Source: Streblospio benedicti (Eukaryota; Annelida; Polychaeta; Spionida; Spionidae). From it: DNA of 64,000 nucleotides. The stretch's first letter is position 1. Every line of letters begins with the position of its first letter. The stretch is taken from NCBI GenBank assembly GCA_019095985.1, contig CM032660.1, positions 27,801,619 to 27,865,618 on the forward strand, given 5' to 3'. This document shows positions 22,607 to 32,208 of the stretch, piece after piece. A program made the position numbers and the translations under genes. The notes under the pieces are model-generated. The model had not been told where the DNA came from and did no database searches. It saw only the letters and a list, made by a program, of their open reading frames with translations.

Positions 22607-25385
22607 TCATGGTTCCATGGGTAGGCTACTTTTCAGGAGTTCTGAATGATAATTAAGGACGGGATACTTTTTGTCACAACCAGTTACTTTTTATAGTTTC
22701 ATAGTAGTGGTCAGTTGAGTTTCATACCCTGATATAAAACCAATAGTTAACATGTAAGCAAGCTTGGGAAAAAACACATTAGGATAATATTCTAATACTA
22801 GATAACATACACTTTCAATGTATTAATGGAACATAGCATAACATTAGATATAAAACCTACCTGGTAGTATTAGCTGGACAGGCTCACTTGCAGAATTCAA
22901 TACATCATATTTCGATTGGTCCATAGAGAAATCATTCTAAACTGTCAGAAAAATCTGATCGCTGCTTTTACAAATGTGTCTCCAAAAACTTTGAGTAAGA
23001 TGCATAAGCTGATGTTGTGTAGTTCGCTGACAGATCCTCAGCTAATTAGTGTCATGCAAGAGTAATGCTTTCAAGGGCCCTACATGGGCTAAAATCGACA
23101 CAGCCACACGTCTGTTTTTTAGCGGCAAACACACTTGTTTTTTGACAATTGGAGGTGACAGAGTCAAACATCCCCATCTACTAACGTAAGAATTAGCATT
23201 TTTGACTCTATAACGACACAAACATGACAGCTGACCAAAAAAACGACTAGATAAACTTTTTCATTACATAACTATTACTATGTTGTGGGAAAAAATAGCT
23301 TATCAGTGATATAATTTGTATTTTGACATTCTGTGCCATTTTTAATTATAATAGAAAATGTTACTTTATGAACTTGCTGTCCGCACATTACATATTCAGG
23401 TATGGTGCTTTGTTATACAGAACTGTGATCGATGAAGTAATGAACAAGATATTTTATTTCGTAAGGTAAATTGTTTTGTTTGATCTTAAGTTGTACTGAA
23501 GATGTTAGTTGCAATTAAAATATTTTTTTATCGATCTCTTATTCATCATATGTGTAATCATATTAGATATAGAATTACCTAGAAAATGACAAGTTGATTT
23601 TTAAACTAATTGAAAAAGTGACACATGGACCTTTTTATATATATATATATACTAATTTCTTAGAATGTGACATGGGGATTTTTTTCAAATTTCTTCAAAA
23701 AATGGACACAGGACTTTTCACTTATTTTTGACCCCCATGTAGGGCCCTCTTTCAAGTATCATTGTCTGATGTATGCTGTAATTACCATCGGCTTGCAATT
23801 TACAAAACGAGCAAAGCATTACTTAAAGTACCGGAATACCATTGAATTAATTGATAAATATAGAAAAGATGAAATATCATTAGATTTGTTTTGTTTGGTA
23901 ACATTATTTAAAGAATAAAAAATTTAATTTTGTTTATCAAACTGCAGGAGTAATTGTTTTTTGGTGGTGAGTGGTGACCATTTCAATCAGCTATAATTGT
24001 CATCTACATGTTGTAATTGCATTGGATGTTGAATGTTATGGAATTCAGTTTTATGATAAAATGGACCATTTCACATTGAACAATATTCCCCCCTTTTTTA
24101 ACACTATTCCTCTTTATGTATTTTTAAATGTAATTGGTATTTTTGTTTATAAGAAGACCATGATGTATAGTAAACACAGATTCTCTCGCTTGTTATGACG
24201 GGCAGGAGCATATGAATAGGTTTTTTCCCTTCGCTACTATATATATCTCATATAACCACTGTCCCTATCTGCATGTGTTTCAGGACAGAGCGTTCTACGG
24301 ACCAGGTGATCAAGCCTGTCAATCTGGAGGCATTGTCCAAATGGGTGCACGCCATCCCTGAAGACGTGAAGCACGATGCTGCCCAGATTGCACCCATGCT
24401 TGAGAAGCTAGGTCAGCCAATCCACCATGACCAATAAAAATCATATCTAGCAACTTGTTTTTCTCAAATCCAAGTTATTTACCATATAACATGTTAGTTC
24501 TGAGAAGCAAATTCTTTTCCCAGTAATGTCTCATTCCAGAACAGTGACCTTACATGGGAACTGTGTTTACTTTTGGCTACTTTAGTTTAATTGCTAGAAG
24601 AGGGAGAAGGCTCTTACTGAAAGGGGTGATAATGTCTAAGAGTTTTGCATTAAAAATACTATTGTAAATACTATTATGAGAGTAAATAATTTCAATTTTT
24701 GGGCTGATAAGTACTGCATTCTTTTCACTACACCTAGAGATCTCTCTTGTATTCTAGATTGTACTGTACAACTGTTGAATTGGGACAATAGATGAAAAAT
24801 TGGATATGATAATGATGATTCAGAGTTCAAATATTAAATGGAAGTTTTTCGTTTGCAGGATATGATCCATATGCATATCCACCTAAATATGGTGACCCCG
24901 ACCTGTTTGTGGCCGAAAATACTCAGCAGATAATAAATAATGAAGACTTTTGGAGGAAAAAAGGTAGGTCAATGATCTGGACTCTCATTGTGTGGTTTTA
25001 AGTATTGATCTCTGTTCATTTTGCAAATTTTTGTAAATCTACCTGGCTTTTGAATTAAGAATGAAATCAATTCAATACCTAGTGTGTAAAGTCACACGCG
25101 AATATAACCCGAATAGATGAGTCTCCGATATAATTTTGTAAGAAAATGAAGCAGTTTGACTTCAAATATGTGTTTGGTACTTGACATGTACAGTTTTGTA
25201 TTAAAACGGTTCCAAATTCCATCCAAAATGAGAGAACTTTCTGCTATAAATTCTGTTTTGCAGGTCAAGAAGTTCTGTATCAGAATACGAAGCCAGCTAA
25301 GGTGGATGCAGCGGCTGCTGCACGACAGATATACAAGGACAGCAGTGACCACAAGGAGCAGGCTGCTGATGACAGAGGCAGCTGA
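4041..25385 (+). CDS. TPST: Protein-tyrosine sulfotransferase (TPST), nine coding exons
   Basis: Golgi type II membrane enzyme that moves sulfate from PAPS to tyrosines of secreted and membrane proteins. Coding exons: 4041-4172, 6710-6881, 7702-7892, 9282-9425, 11419-11499, 12142-12245, 24284-24411, 24859-24963, 25264-25385; all borders are GT-AG and phases agree, giving 392 aa (human TPST1 is 370). Residues 9-30 form a membrane anchor. Exon 2 holds the PAPS-binding PRSGTT (about 71-76) and the catalytic EET (about 92-94); exon 4 holds MVRDGR, the 3'-phosphate site; exon 6 and 7 hold VSLSK and STDQVIKP. The family is unmistakable. An acceptor at 4033-4034 favours the ATG at 4041; in-frame ATGs at 4029 and 4059 are alternatives. 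A second set of exons 4-6 lies inside the 12-kb intron 6. The C-terminal tail (from about 355) is not conserved with vertebrates. TPST1 versus TPST2 cannot be assigned. Confidence 0.95.
4885..4955 (+). repeat. About 65-bp dispersed repeat, inverted partner at 6098-6160
   Basis: The sequence around GCAGTCGTCAGGGGTAA, preceded by CTGCCACCAGGTGGCAC, recurs in reverse orientation near 6098-6160 with matching flank order (GTAAAACC, TTC, CTGC, AGGCGGC). The two lie 1.2 kb apart in TPST intron 1 and may be ends of one element or two separate copies of a family. Confidence 0.4.
5077..5690. repeat. Palindromic repeat with a copied spacer
   Basis: Lies in TPST intron 1. Arms beginning AGGGTATTGCAT (near 5532) and ending ATGCAATACCCT (near 5680) are inverted copies, and inner arms AAATCTCTCAC and GTGAGAGATTT face each other around 5567-5613. 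The spacer between the inner arms, about 23 bp starting TATATGATACTCACA, is an exact copy of 5077-5100. Short GTGGGAGAT/ATCTCCCAC palindromes also recur at 5267-5325. No coding capacity; probably a miniature DNA transposon. Confidence 0.45.
6273..6505. repeat. Direct repeat, two units of about 98 bp
   Basis: Units at 6273-6369 and 6408-6505 are nearly identical; both start GTACTAGTCCTGCTGAA and end GAGATTAACTTA. A T-rich spacer of about 38 bp parts them. It sits in TPST intron 1, about 200 bp before exon 2, with no coding content. Confidence 0.8.
8903..12939 (+). repeat. Tandem duplication copy A (TPST exons 4-6 and introns)
   Basis: The block from GACCCATGCATTGAATTT to the shared end CCCAATATGCCTTAG is repeated at 13365-18959. 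It holds working exons 4, 5 and 6 and the LINE end at 10133-10545. It lacks the two insertions seen in copy B and so preserves both empty target sites. The right two thirds match copy B closely; the left third matches with many small indels in copy B. Confidence 0.9.
10133..10545 (-). mobile_element. LINE 3' end (C-terminal ORF2 piece and tail)
   Basis: Read on the minus strand, 10500-10278 encodes the end of a non-LTR retrotransposon protein: [16 protein letters not shown], a typical H/C motif after the reverse transcriptase, then a stop after NMGT. A 3' UTR follows, ending in an (ATTCT)n-type tail at 10133-10156. Only the last 70 or so residues remain, so it is a 5'-truncated dead copy. The same piece, split by another insertion, is in copy B at 14562-15760. 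It lies in TPST intron 4. Confidence 0.75.
13040..13145. repeat. Piece related to the 18085-18878 transposon
   Basis: ATATATGCCATTAATT and GAATGTAAATCACAATATT occur here in the order seen inside the element at about 18520-18582. It lies in the short spacer between copies A and B, so a relic of the element sits at the duplication junction. Confidence 0.45.
13208..13345. other. Homopolymer-rich block, likely poor sequence
   Basis: Runs of A, T, G and C of 5 to 9 bases follow one another with little else, unlike any other part of the window. It lies just before copy B of the duplication, and the next 1.6 kb differs from copy A mainly by indels in runs. This is the pattern of an uncorrected long read. 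Opposed frames on both strands here are artefacts of the runs. Confidence 0.6.
13725..13871 (+). pseudogene. Damaged duplicate of TPST exon 4
   Basis: Matches exon 4 (9282-9425) across its length. The acceptor AG reads AA here, a C is missing from the CCCC run, and several one- to few-base insertions and losses break the frame around the MVRDGR motif and near the end. Errors cluster in homopolymers. As read it cannot be spliced or translated; sequencing error is a fair alternative to decay. Confidence 0.8.
14562..15760 (-). mobile_element. LINE 3' end, copy B, split by a second LINE
   Basis: Counterpart of 10133-10545. The tail (GAATA)n is longer here, and the body stops at 14923 and resumes at 15629 after the inserted element. 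Extra short differences near 14815-14880 have no match in copy A and may be sequence error. Confidence 0.7.
14924..15628 (+). mobile_element. LINE fragment (reverse transcriptase C-terminal part) with (GAT)n tail
   Basis: Frames on the plus strand read FCYLGDML, then [11 protein letters not shown], then [15 protein letters not shown] and [10 protein letters not shown], the C-terminal region of a widespread invertebrate non-LTR retrotransposon. Several frameshifts and stops break it. It ends in a (GAT)n microsatellite (15541-15628), as LINE tails often do. Copy A reads straight through (ATAACAGTGGAG), so the insertion joins ATAACA with AACAGTGG and a 3-4 bp target repeat (ACA/AACA). Confidence 0.7.
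16648..17473 (+). other. Intact duplicate TPST exons 5' and 6'
   Basis: Exon 5' is 16648-16728 (81 bp) and exon 6' is 17370-17473 (104 bp), each with the same acceptor and donor as copy A. Between copies I see three codon changes (GTG/GTT, CCC/CCT, GTC/GTT), all silent. Either copy could be joined to exon 7 at 24284. Exon 5 is in phase 0 at both ends and could in principle be included twice; exon 6 could not. Confidence 0.75.
18085..18878. mobile_element. Non-autonomous DNA transposon, TA target, Tc1/mariner/pogo type
   Basis: The ends are inverted: CAGTCGGACCCGGTTAAGTCGA on the left and the complement of CAGTCGGACCTGGTTTTACTCGA on the right. TA flanks both sides (18083-18084 and 18879-18880). 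Copy A shows the unfilled site, AAAC-TA-TTACTTTG, at the matching place near 12862, which fixes both borders to the base. No transposase frame. The interior carries CTCGAGTTATCAGA repeats. Confidence 0.9.
19255..19405 (+). repeat. tRNA-derived SINE
   Basis: TGGCCCAGTG resembles an A box and CAGTTCAATTCTTG a B box; the tail (GGGTACATGTTGAGTG, ATGCTGTAGGTACAAG) matches the degraded copy at 355-475 in order. It lies in TPST intron 6. Confidence 0.45.
22050..22190 (-). repeat. tRNA-like SINE, minus strand
   Basis: Read on the minus strand, GTGGAGAGGGAGTTGGACT is followed by GGGTCATAGGTTTGAGTCCC, which has B-box form. The flank does not fold into a full tRNA and there is no matching acceptor stem, so this is a SINE head. 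A T-run of about 33 bases lies 380 bp further right (22577-22610) and may be unrelated. Confidence 0.4.
23075..23748. mobile_element. Non-autonomous DNA transposon with 7-bp target repeat
   Basis: The left end GGGCCCTACATGGG is matched by its complement CCCATGTAGGGCCC at the right end. CTTTCAA lies directly outside each end (23068-23074 and 23749-23755); with one more base it is an 8-bp repeat with one mismatch, the size made by hAT-like elements. No transposase frame. Located in TPST intron 6. Confidence 0.7.
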
Positions 25386-27024
25386 TGATCATAAAGTGTT
25401 AGTGGATACTGAATGTAATAGTATTACAGACAGTATTTGACAAGATAATGTGGTGGTGGCCAGACACAGAAGTGACTGCTGAATATGACGTGATATTGCA
25501 GCTTTTCAGAAGTGATTCATGTTGTGTGTCAGTATATACTCAATGGTTGGTAAAAAGACATTGCTTGGGATCTTCTTTGTGATACTGCCTTATTTTTATG
25601 GAGATGTACAAGTATCTGTCACAGACACAGTTAATTGTGTATTGGAATACTGATGATGACATTTGATACACATTTAAATAGTAACAAAATGTTTGCTGAT
25701 GCGCCTTGATACATGGGACACTGTAGTAGCGTTGTTTTCAGATGGAGCATACATGTATACAGTACAACCTCTTTTATTCGGACACGGGAGGATGGATGGA
25801 CATTTGGAAAAATCGAAATATCTCGATGAAGGAGGGGGTGGAGTGTGGGCGATAGCCATTTGCAATAATATTCATGAAAACACAATTTTTTTTTCGTTAT
25901 CACGTGACGAGAACAATGGGCATTTCCCTGGAAATCCAGCCAAAATGCTGTGTGCGTTGTGTTTGTCCACCCTCGTGGATTCATGTCTGTTCTGCACGTG
26001 TGCATATCTGGAAAATAGCTAAGGTCCAGATAATGGAATAATTCTGATGAAGGATATACGGATAAAAGAGGCAGTGCTCTATTTACAGTGAAGACTTTTC
26101 TTTGAAAGAAGAGGCTTCATGCATATTTAGTAAATATTGAATGTGCTTTATTGGAAAGATATTTATACACATAGCTGTTTCTCTGTCTAGTATCTGATAC
26201 TGTGTAGATAAAAGTTACACAATTGTATTCACAAAGAGAATATTTATAAACAAGCTGTTTGTAATGTGTTAGACTACTGTTGATATGCTAGTCATTTTTT
26301 CAGAATTGAATCCACATATATGAAATTAAATACCAATATTTGTTTTTTTTTAAGTGCAAAGAAGTATTTATGGTGTACAGAGACATTTAAGTTCAGTAAA
26401 TGTTGATATTGTGTGAAAGAAAATTTCAAGAAATAGTAGCACTTGGCGAAGCATCAGTTACAGCATACATGTAGATCTATTTCTAGTTATTAACTCATGG
26501 AAAATCTGTGTGAAGCTGGATATAAAAAGGTGAAAATACAGTAAATGGAATTTTTTTAATTGCCAATATTGTCATTGATTTTGAATGCAGTGGGTATGTT
26601 CTGTTAAAATCTCTGTTGAAAATCTTGAGTGTGTTTGTTGCCGAGAGTGGGAATGTTCAAATTATCAGCATATTGTTAATTGAAATATATCATGTTTGGA
26701 ATTAGTTAGCTGATGTATGTTCTATAGATTCAACTAATCACAGTTCAACATAAATGGCACCTACCATATTCTCAGTTCTATTTGTGTATTCTAAGCTCAT
26801 TTGTGTCACTAAGTATTTGAATAGGAGCCATTGAATACAATGAGCATCTCCGTTGATGAAGTGTATAAATTTGTATTAACCCTTGTTCAAGAGGGGTATT
26901 AGTTTTAAAATAATATGTACGTGTAGGAGGTGAAGATTGTAGACAATCGGTCCTACTTATTGAACTCCAAATGTAACTGTATTCTTAATCATCTACAAAT
27001 GTTGATACGCCTTTTTGTAAATAA
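25386..27024 (+). other. TPST 3' UTR with poly(A) signal AATAAA at 27019-27024
   Basis: Sequence after the stop at 25383-25385 holds no coding frame. The first clear AATAAA on this strand is at 27019-27024; another at 28376-28381 could give a longer form. A DNA transposon (25760-26079) lies within it. The true 3' end cannot be fixed by reading. Confidence 0.4.
25760..26079. mobile_element. MITE in TPST 3' UTR region, TA target
   Basis: The left end CAGTACAACCTCTTTTATTCGG pairs with the right end, whose complement reads GAGCACTGCCTCTTTTATCCG. TA lies outside both ends (25758-25759, 26080-26081). 320 bp, no transposase; open frames on both strands are chance. Ends and target suggest the Tc1/mariner/pogo group. 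Confidence 0.6.
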
Positions 27025-30000
27025 ATTTGTGTATCATATTCAATTTTTTATAAATTTTGAACGGAGAGCAGTTGTGTACTGGTTGAAAATTATTTAAATA
27101 GTAATCACTTTTAACAATTGACTAAATTAAACAATAAAATGCTGTTGAATTCTATAATTTAGCCTAAACATGTTAATTTTTATGAACTTTGTTTTGATTT
27201 ATTATTTAAATATCCATCTCCGTGGAGATATACAGGATTACGATGCATGTATTCCATGGTTAGAACTATTTGAAAAAGTAATTTTTAAAATGTTTTATTC
27301 ATGTTTTATTCATGTTATAAGAAAATGAGCAAAAGAAAATGCGGATTTTTATCCTCTGCAGTCCAAACCTGTAAATAGTATCGCAGTGCATATCATGTAT
27401 TATGAAGTGCTATTGTTTCATTCCATATCAACTTCTGTTGATCATTTTGATGTACTTTTACAAGTAAAAATTTGAATTTAATGTTCAGTCTAGATACATG
27501 CAAATCATTGATTTTTTGAAAACCTGATCACTATTTCTGTAATATTTCTGATAATTTATAGTTACTCGTTAAACTTATCTTTGAACATAAGTTAATGGCT
27601 GAGTAGAAACTGAACTTATTCATTGTACGATGTGATGAACAGGATATTAGAATGTCCGGCTGTGCAATATATGTGTTTGTGTGCAGGTGAAAGTGTTATG
27701 ATGAGAGTGTTAATGATGTAATTGTTCGTTGAAACCATTATGAGAACGGTGTATTATGTCTGTCACTAGTTAATTGCACATGTATGTTTTAGAAAATATT
27801 GCATTGTATGTACATGTACTTTATTGCCATTGGAAAATGATGCCAACAATTTATTTCATGTGGTGGTATAGCTAATTTACAGGCGGGTTTGTTTTTTATG
27901 TTTATGGTCACGTCATTGTTTGTTTATCAACATTTGTGTTGCAATTGAAAGCCTCTTGCCAAGATATTATGTGCACAAACAATTTCATTACCAAATATTT
28001 TGTGAAATCCCATTCTTAAAAGATGGTTTCAATGTAAGAATATAAATATGCTACATGTACGTGCTTCAAGTATATCAGATTACATCTGTGTTCAACTACA
28101 AAGCTTATGAATTATTGATGTCTAAAATAAGAATCGTTCTGTCAACTTCTGAGACGTGTGTATGTTATTTAATGTAAACCAACAGAATATTATGATACAG
28201 TATTATCATTACCAGCTTTGTGATGTAGTTATTTATTTTTTTGACAACTATTTAGCCAAAAAGATGTTTTTACTTTTGATGTTATTTTTATGTTGAGATT
28301 ACTTAATAGTAATTTTTGTTTTGTATTATTGAGTACAAGCATAGCATGGAAAGTCCTGTGACGGATTCAAATAATAATAAAGCAAGAATCAATTTACGTT
28401 GTACGTTATTAACTAAAAAGAAACGAAAAGTCAAATGATGAAGCATTATCATTTGGGACTTTTTTGGTTATTGCTAGCAGTGTGTATGGTGCAGTTAGTT
28501 ATATACAGTATTTATGACAGTCTGAGATACTAATGTATTCAATTTGGAGAACATGAGCACACCTATACTTATGGTCTCTTAATTAAGTTATTCCATTAGT
28601 CATAGAACATTTCATGTGAAGTGTAAAATCTTGGACATTAGTGCAATAAAAACAAAATATTTTATCAATGAAATATATCTGTAGTGTATATTTATGTGCC
28701 AAAAGTTTCTTGACGAGGTCTGCTTTGTAGAATATGTTAATTTTTCCATTAAAACTCAATGGAGGACTACATGGGACTATTCATATTGAATCATAGGTGC
28801 ACATCAGCCATTTACATGATTTACTTCAATATCGCATCATGTTATCATTTGTGAACGTATTTCTGCATGCATATTTGGGCGAGAAATATCTAACTTGAAA
28901 AAGAAATAAATATTTTGCTGTTAAATCTTAATTGATTCATTGTCATTGATTTTTATTTATTTTCAACAGGGTGTTAATTTTTAGCAAAAAAATAGTTTTA
29001 GATTACTTTTGCTCTCAGCAATTTCATTTCACAACTTTTTGGACTACCGGCGGCAAGTTGAGTAATGTTTTTCTAAACCACGACATGGTATTTTGCTTGT
29101 AACTTAGTTTTTCCTTACCTGATTTTACTGATTAACATCTATCATTTTAAAGCTAAGAACACTGGATATGACTATCTACACCATTATAGGTTCATTTAAA
29201 TCAATATACTCCCCAAAAATAATGTTATATTGTGTTCAGAATTTAGGTGCTTTCATACATGTACACTACAAATGTTCTTCTGGTCTGTTCATTATTTATA
29301 ATTTTGATTGAAACATTATTACATTGTTGTATATGAGATATTAAATCCATCTTAAATTGACATAAGTAATAAGATATTATCTTGAATGATATATTGTTAA
29401 GAGTGGGATCACACACTAATCTCTATAATTACATGCTAGTGGGCTATGGGGCAGTGTTCCATGTGAAGTCACTTGAGACACAGTGGCTACCTCAGGAGTG
29501 TCAAAACTTAATGGGGCATTTGATTTCTACTAATAGAAAGATCATAGGATTTCAAGGAAGAGGTTTTTTATGCTAATATTATGCTTTTGTAAACATTTAC
29601 ACTTACCCGTATTAGGTCAAGATTTCACTTCTGATCACTGTATAAGCATCAGTGTTTTTGCATACTCTATGCATTAGGATATTATAGGCCGATAAAAGGA
29701 TTTTTTTTCCTCCTTTGGTTAGTCAGTTGTGGTCCCTATTTTGCAATTTGGTCTTACATTTTAATTTGGCTTTACCTGATCAAATAAGGATATTTACAAA
29801 TTCTAAGTTTGAAAATGAATGGTACAAATGCAAATTTTGAAAATGATGACATTTTTAAGTAAGAGTGCTCATCAATTCTACCGGTAGGTTTCATAGAAGT
29901 ATACACATTTTTTAAATTTGTGTTACAAAAATAACATCACGACAATTCTAGTTTGATTGTTTTGATTAGAATCAACATGAGTTTTGTAATTAGTCTACAC

Positions 30001-30837
30001 AATTGTCATGAAGAAAATTATGCACCACTTGCTTATGAAAACCCAACCCAATAATTTCACAATATCCTGCTTTCCTCCCTCTCATAATACGTATAATTAT
30101 TATTAATATGTCAAAACAATTCCTCCAAGAGAATGTGGCGAGAGAAAACTGACCATAATATAGGTGACAAGATTCTTTATCTGCTCTTGTCTCCATTCCG
30201 AGTGATTTGCATGGTGGTCATGGTTACATTTGCATGCAAATATGTGCGAGATTACTCTCACCTTTGTCAGGGGAATGTGATGGGACAACCAAAATATGTA
30301 TAGCCATTACTACTGGGTAATCATGTACCGGGTAGTCTTCACAAACATCTGCTTTAACAGAATGTGGTGGGAGTTATCTTTGGTAAAGATTTAACCTTTG
30401 AAAAGCAAATATTGCATACTAATGAGGGAAAATAGAAATGGAATACCAATGTTTCCATGTAGGTTATTTTAGATATCATGACACGGCCAAGATTGCAAGA
30501 ATGCTGCGGCAATTTCACAAAATACGTTTGGGAAAAAAATGACCAGAAAATTAATTAATTTACATTCATAGTAAAACATCGAAAAAAATTGAACTTTTAA
30601 AATTTTATTATCTAATGAACAATGGTCAATTGTTATTTTACTACAATGACATGAATATGTTAACAAGAATAAACTATTGCAACCAGCACACAGTGAAAGT
30701 ATCAGTCTTCATATCAATTAAATGAATATGCTTAAATACAGGTATATAGGATATTGCTATCATAAAATAATATATATCTAAAATATAAGCAGAAACAATA
30801 TATAGCAGAATACTTGATATTTCATAACAAACAACAA
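27025..30837. other. Intergenic, AT-rich
   Basis: Lies between the convergent TPST and argininosuccinate lyase genes. No exon, RNA gene or clear repeat is seen. The motif ACATGTA is frequent, as in much of the window. Confidence 0.5.
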
Positions 30838-31266
30838 GAGCCTCTATGCGAGCCTAAATCACTCACCTGTATTTATGTTCATTTTTTAGCAAAAAAGAGA
30901 AAGTTGCACTATATGTGCAAATTTCTAGCCACACAGAATTTTAGTTAAAAAAATTAGTTTGCATTATGACAAAAACTGACTACAAAAGACAAGGCTGCAC
31001 TATGACTTCTATCCATCTCCAGAGAACTTTAAAAGTTTACATAATGACAAACACACTGACAAGAGGGGGGGGGTGTCAATTTTACCCCCAGGAACATGTA
31101 TCAAGTATGGAATGATGATCATATAGACATACAACTTCTGTGAAAAAATGATGAAATTTGAATGAAAAAGAAACTATTGAGTGAATATGAATTGTTGACG
31201 GACGGACAACAGACGACTGAAGGTGATCACAAAAGTTCACCATGTCTACGACAGGTGAGCTAAAAA
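30838..31266. repeat. Dispersed repeat ending CAGGTGAGCTAAAA
   Basis: Starts near GAGCCTCTATGCGAGCC and TCACTCACCTG, and ends GACGGACGGACAACAGACG, GGTGATCACAAAAGTTCACC, then CAGGTGAGCTAAAA. I recall this ending as very common in mollusc-type genomes, but I cannot search to confirm. The CTCACCTG/CAGGTGAG ends are inverted, as in a small DNA transposon. Confidence 0.45.
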
Positions 31267-31440
31267 ATATAGATGCAAAAAATAATTTTAGTCATGTTGC
31301 TATATTAATTTTTCCTACAGTGAATTATACATGATCACATGATATAGGAATTTGAAAGGTGTGGGCAACTTCTTCCAAACAAACAACATATGAAGAATAA
31401 AAATTTACAAATTAAATTTCAAAGGAATACCTTATTGTAA

Positions 31441-31911
31441 GGCTCCATAAAATCAATAAAATGTTTCTCGTCCTGCCTATTTTCCTACACATAGGAGGGA
31501 GGTCAATTTTATTCTTTATTTTTTATATCGCTGATTTTTCCGTCCTTATATTATTAAAAAAATGAGGAGGGGTTCGCTTTTTATTTTTCTTCCGCGCAAA
31601 ATCTGTCATTTTTCAAGTTGAATATTGGGCCATGATTGAACTACATGTGTTACAATTGTATGTGAACAATGTCTTTCTATTATCAAAATCATAAAACATC
31701 ACTTATAAAACCACTAGTATAATCAATGAAGTATGATATCTAGGTGCATAAGCAAACAAATGACAGACCTCTGACACGGTGCCGTTTTGTTTGCAGCCAG
31801 GCGGGAGAGCCGTTTATTTTTTATCACTGGGGAGGCAATAAAAATGTTCAGGAGGCTGCACTATAAACAGGCTGGAGGGGACGAGAAACATGTTATTATT
31901 TTTATAGGGCC
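31441..31911. mobile_element. MITE, PIF/Harbinger-like
   Basis: The left end GGCTCCATAAAATCAATAAA with ATGTTTCTCGTCC faces a right end whose complement is GGCCCTATAAAAATAATAAC with ATGTTTCTCGTCC: about 33 bp of inverted repeat with few mismatches. TAA flanks both sides, a 3-bp target repeat as PIF/Harbinger elements make. 471 bp, no transposase frame. It lies 300 bp past the argininosuccinate lyase stop. Confidence 0.7.
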
Positions 31912-32208
31912 TAACAGTAGTGCACCAATGATCACAGACAACATGGAATGTAAATATTAATATAACAGAATTTCTTAATATGATTTCAAATGTATATTCA
32001 ATAACACAATTGTTTACTGTAATAAGCTGGTGCTGTGTTGTTTACAGATCCTCTAACAAATAGGAATGACCAATACACATGTAATTATAAATAGTACGCT
32101 GTTGGTAGGCTAAATAACATCTGTGTTTTTATGTTCAAACTGCTAGTAATATCATCGCCCCTCCCAGCAAATGATGCCTGATGTGGGGACGTGAGCTGAG
32201 TGCTCTGT

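Larger units (their letters stand above)
18960..24283. other. Rest of TPST intron 6, non-coding
   Basis: Apart from the SINEs and the transposon listed separately I see no exon. Open frames at 19500-19685, 20152-20415 and 23667-23918 have no recognisable motif and lie in AT-rich DNA. Confidence 0.5.

Noticed and set aside
25631-26022. Frames of 109-124 codons on both strands after the sulfotransferase stop
   Set aside because: They run across the MITE and 3' UTR and match nothing recognisable.
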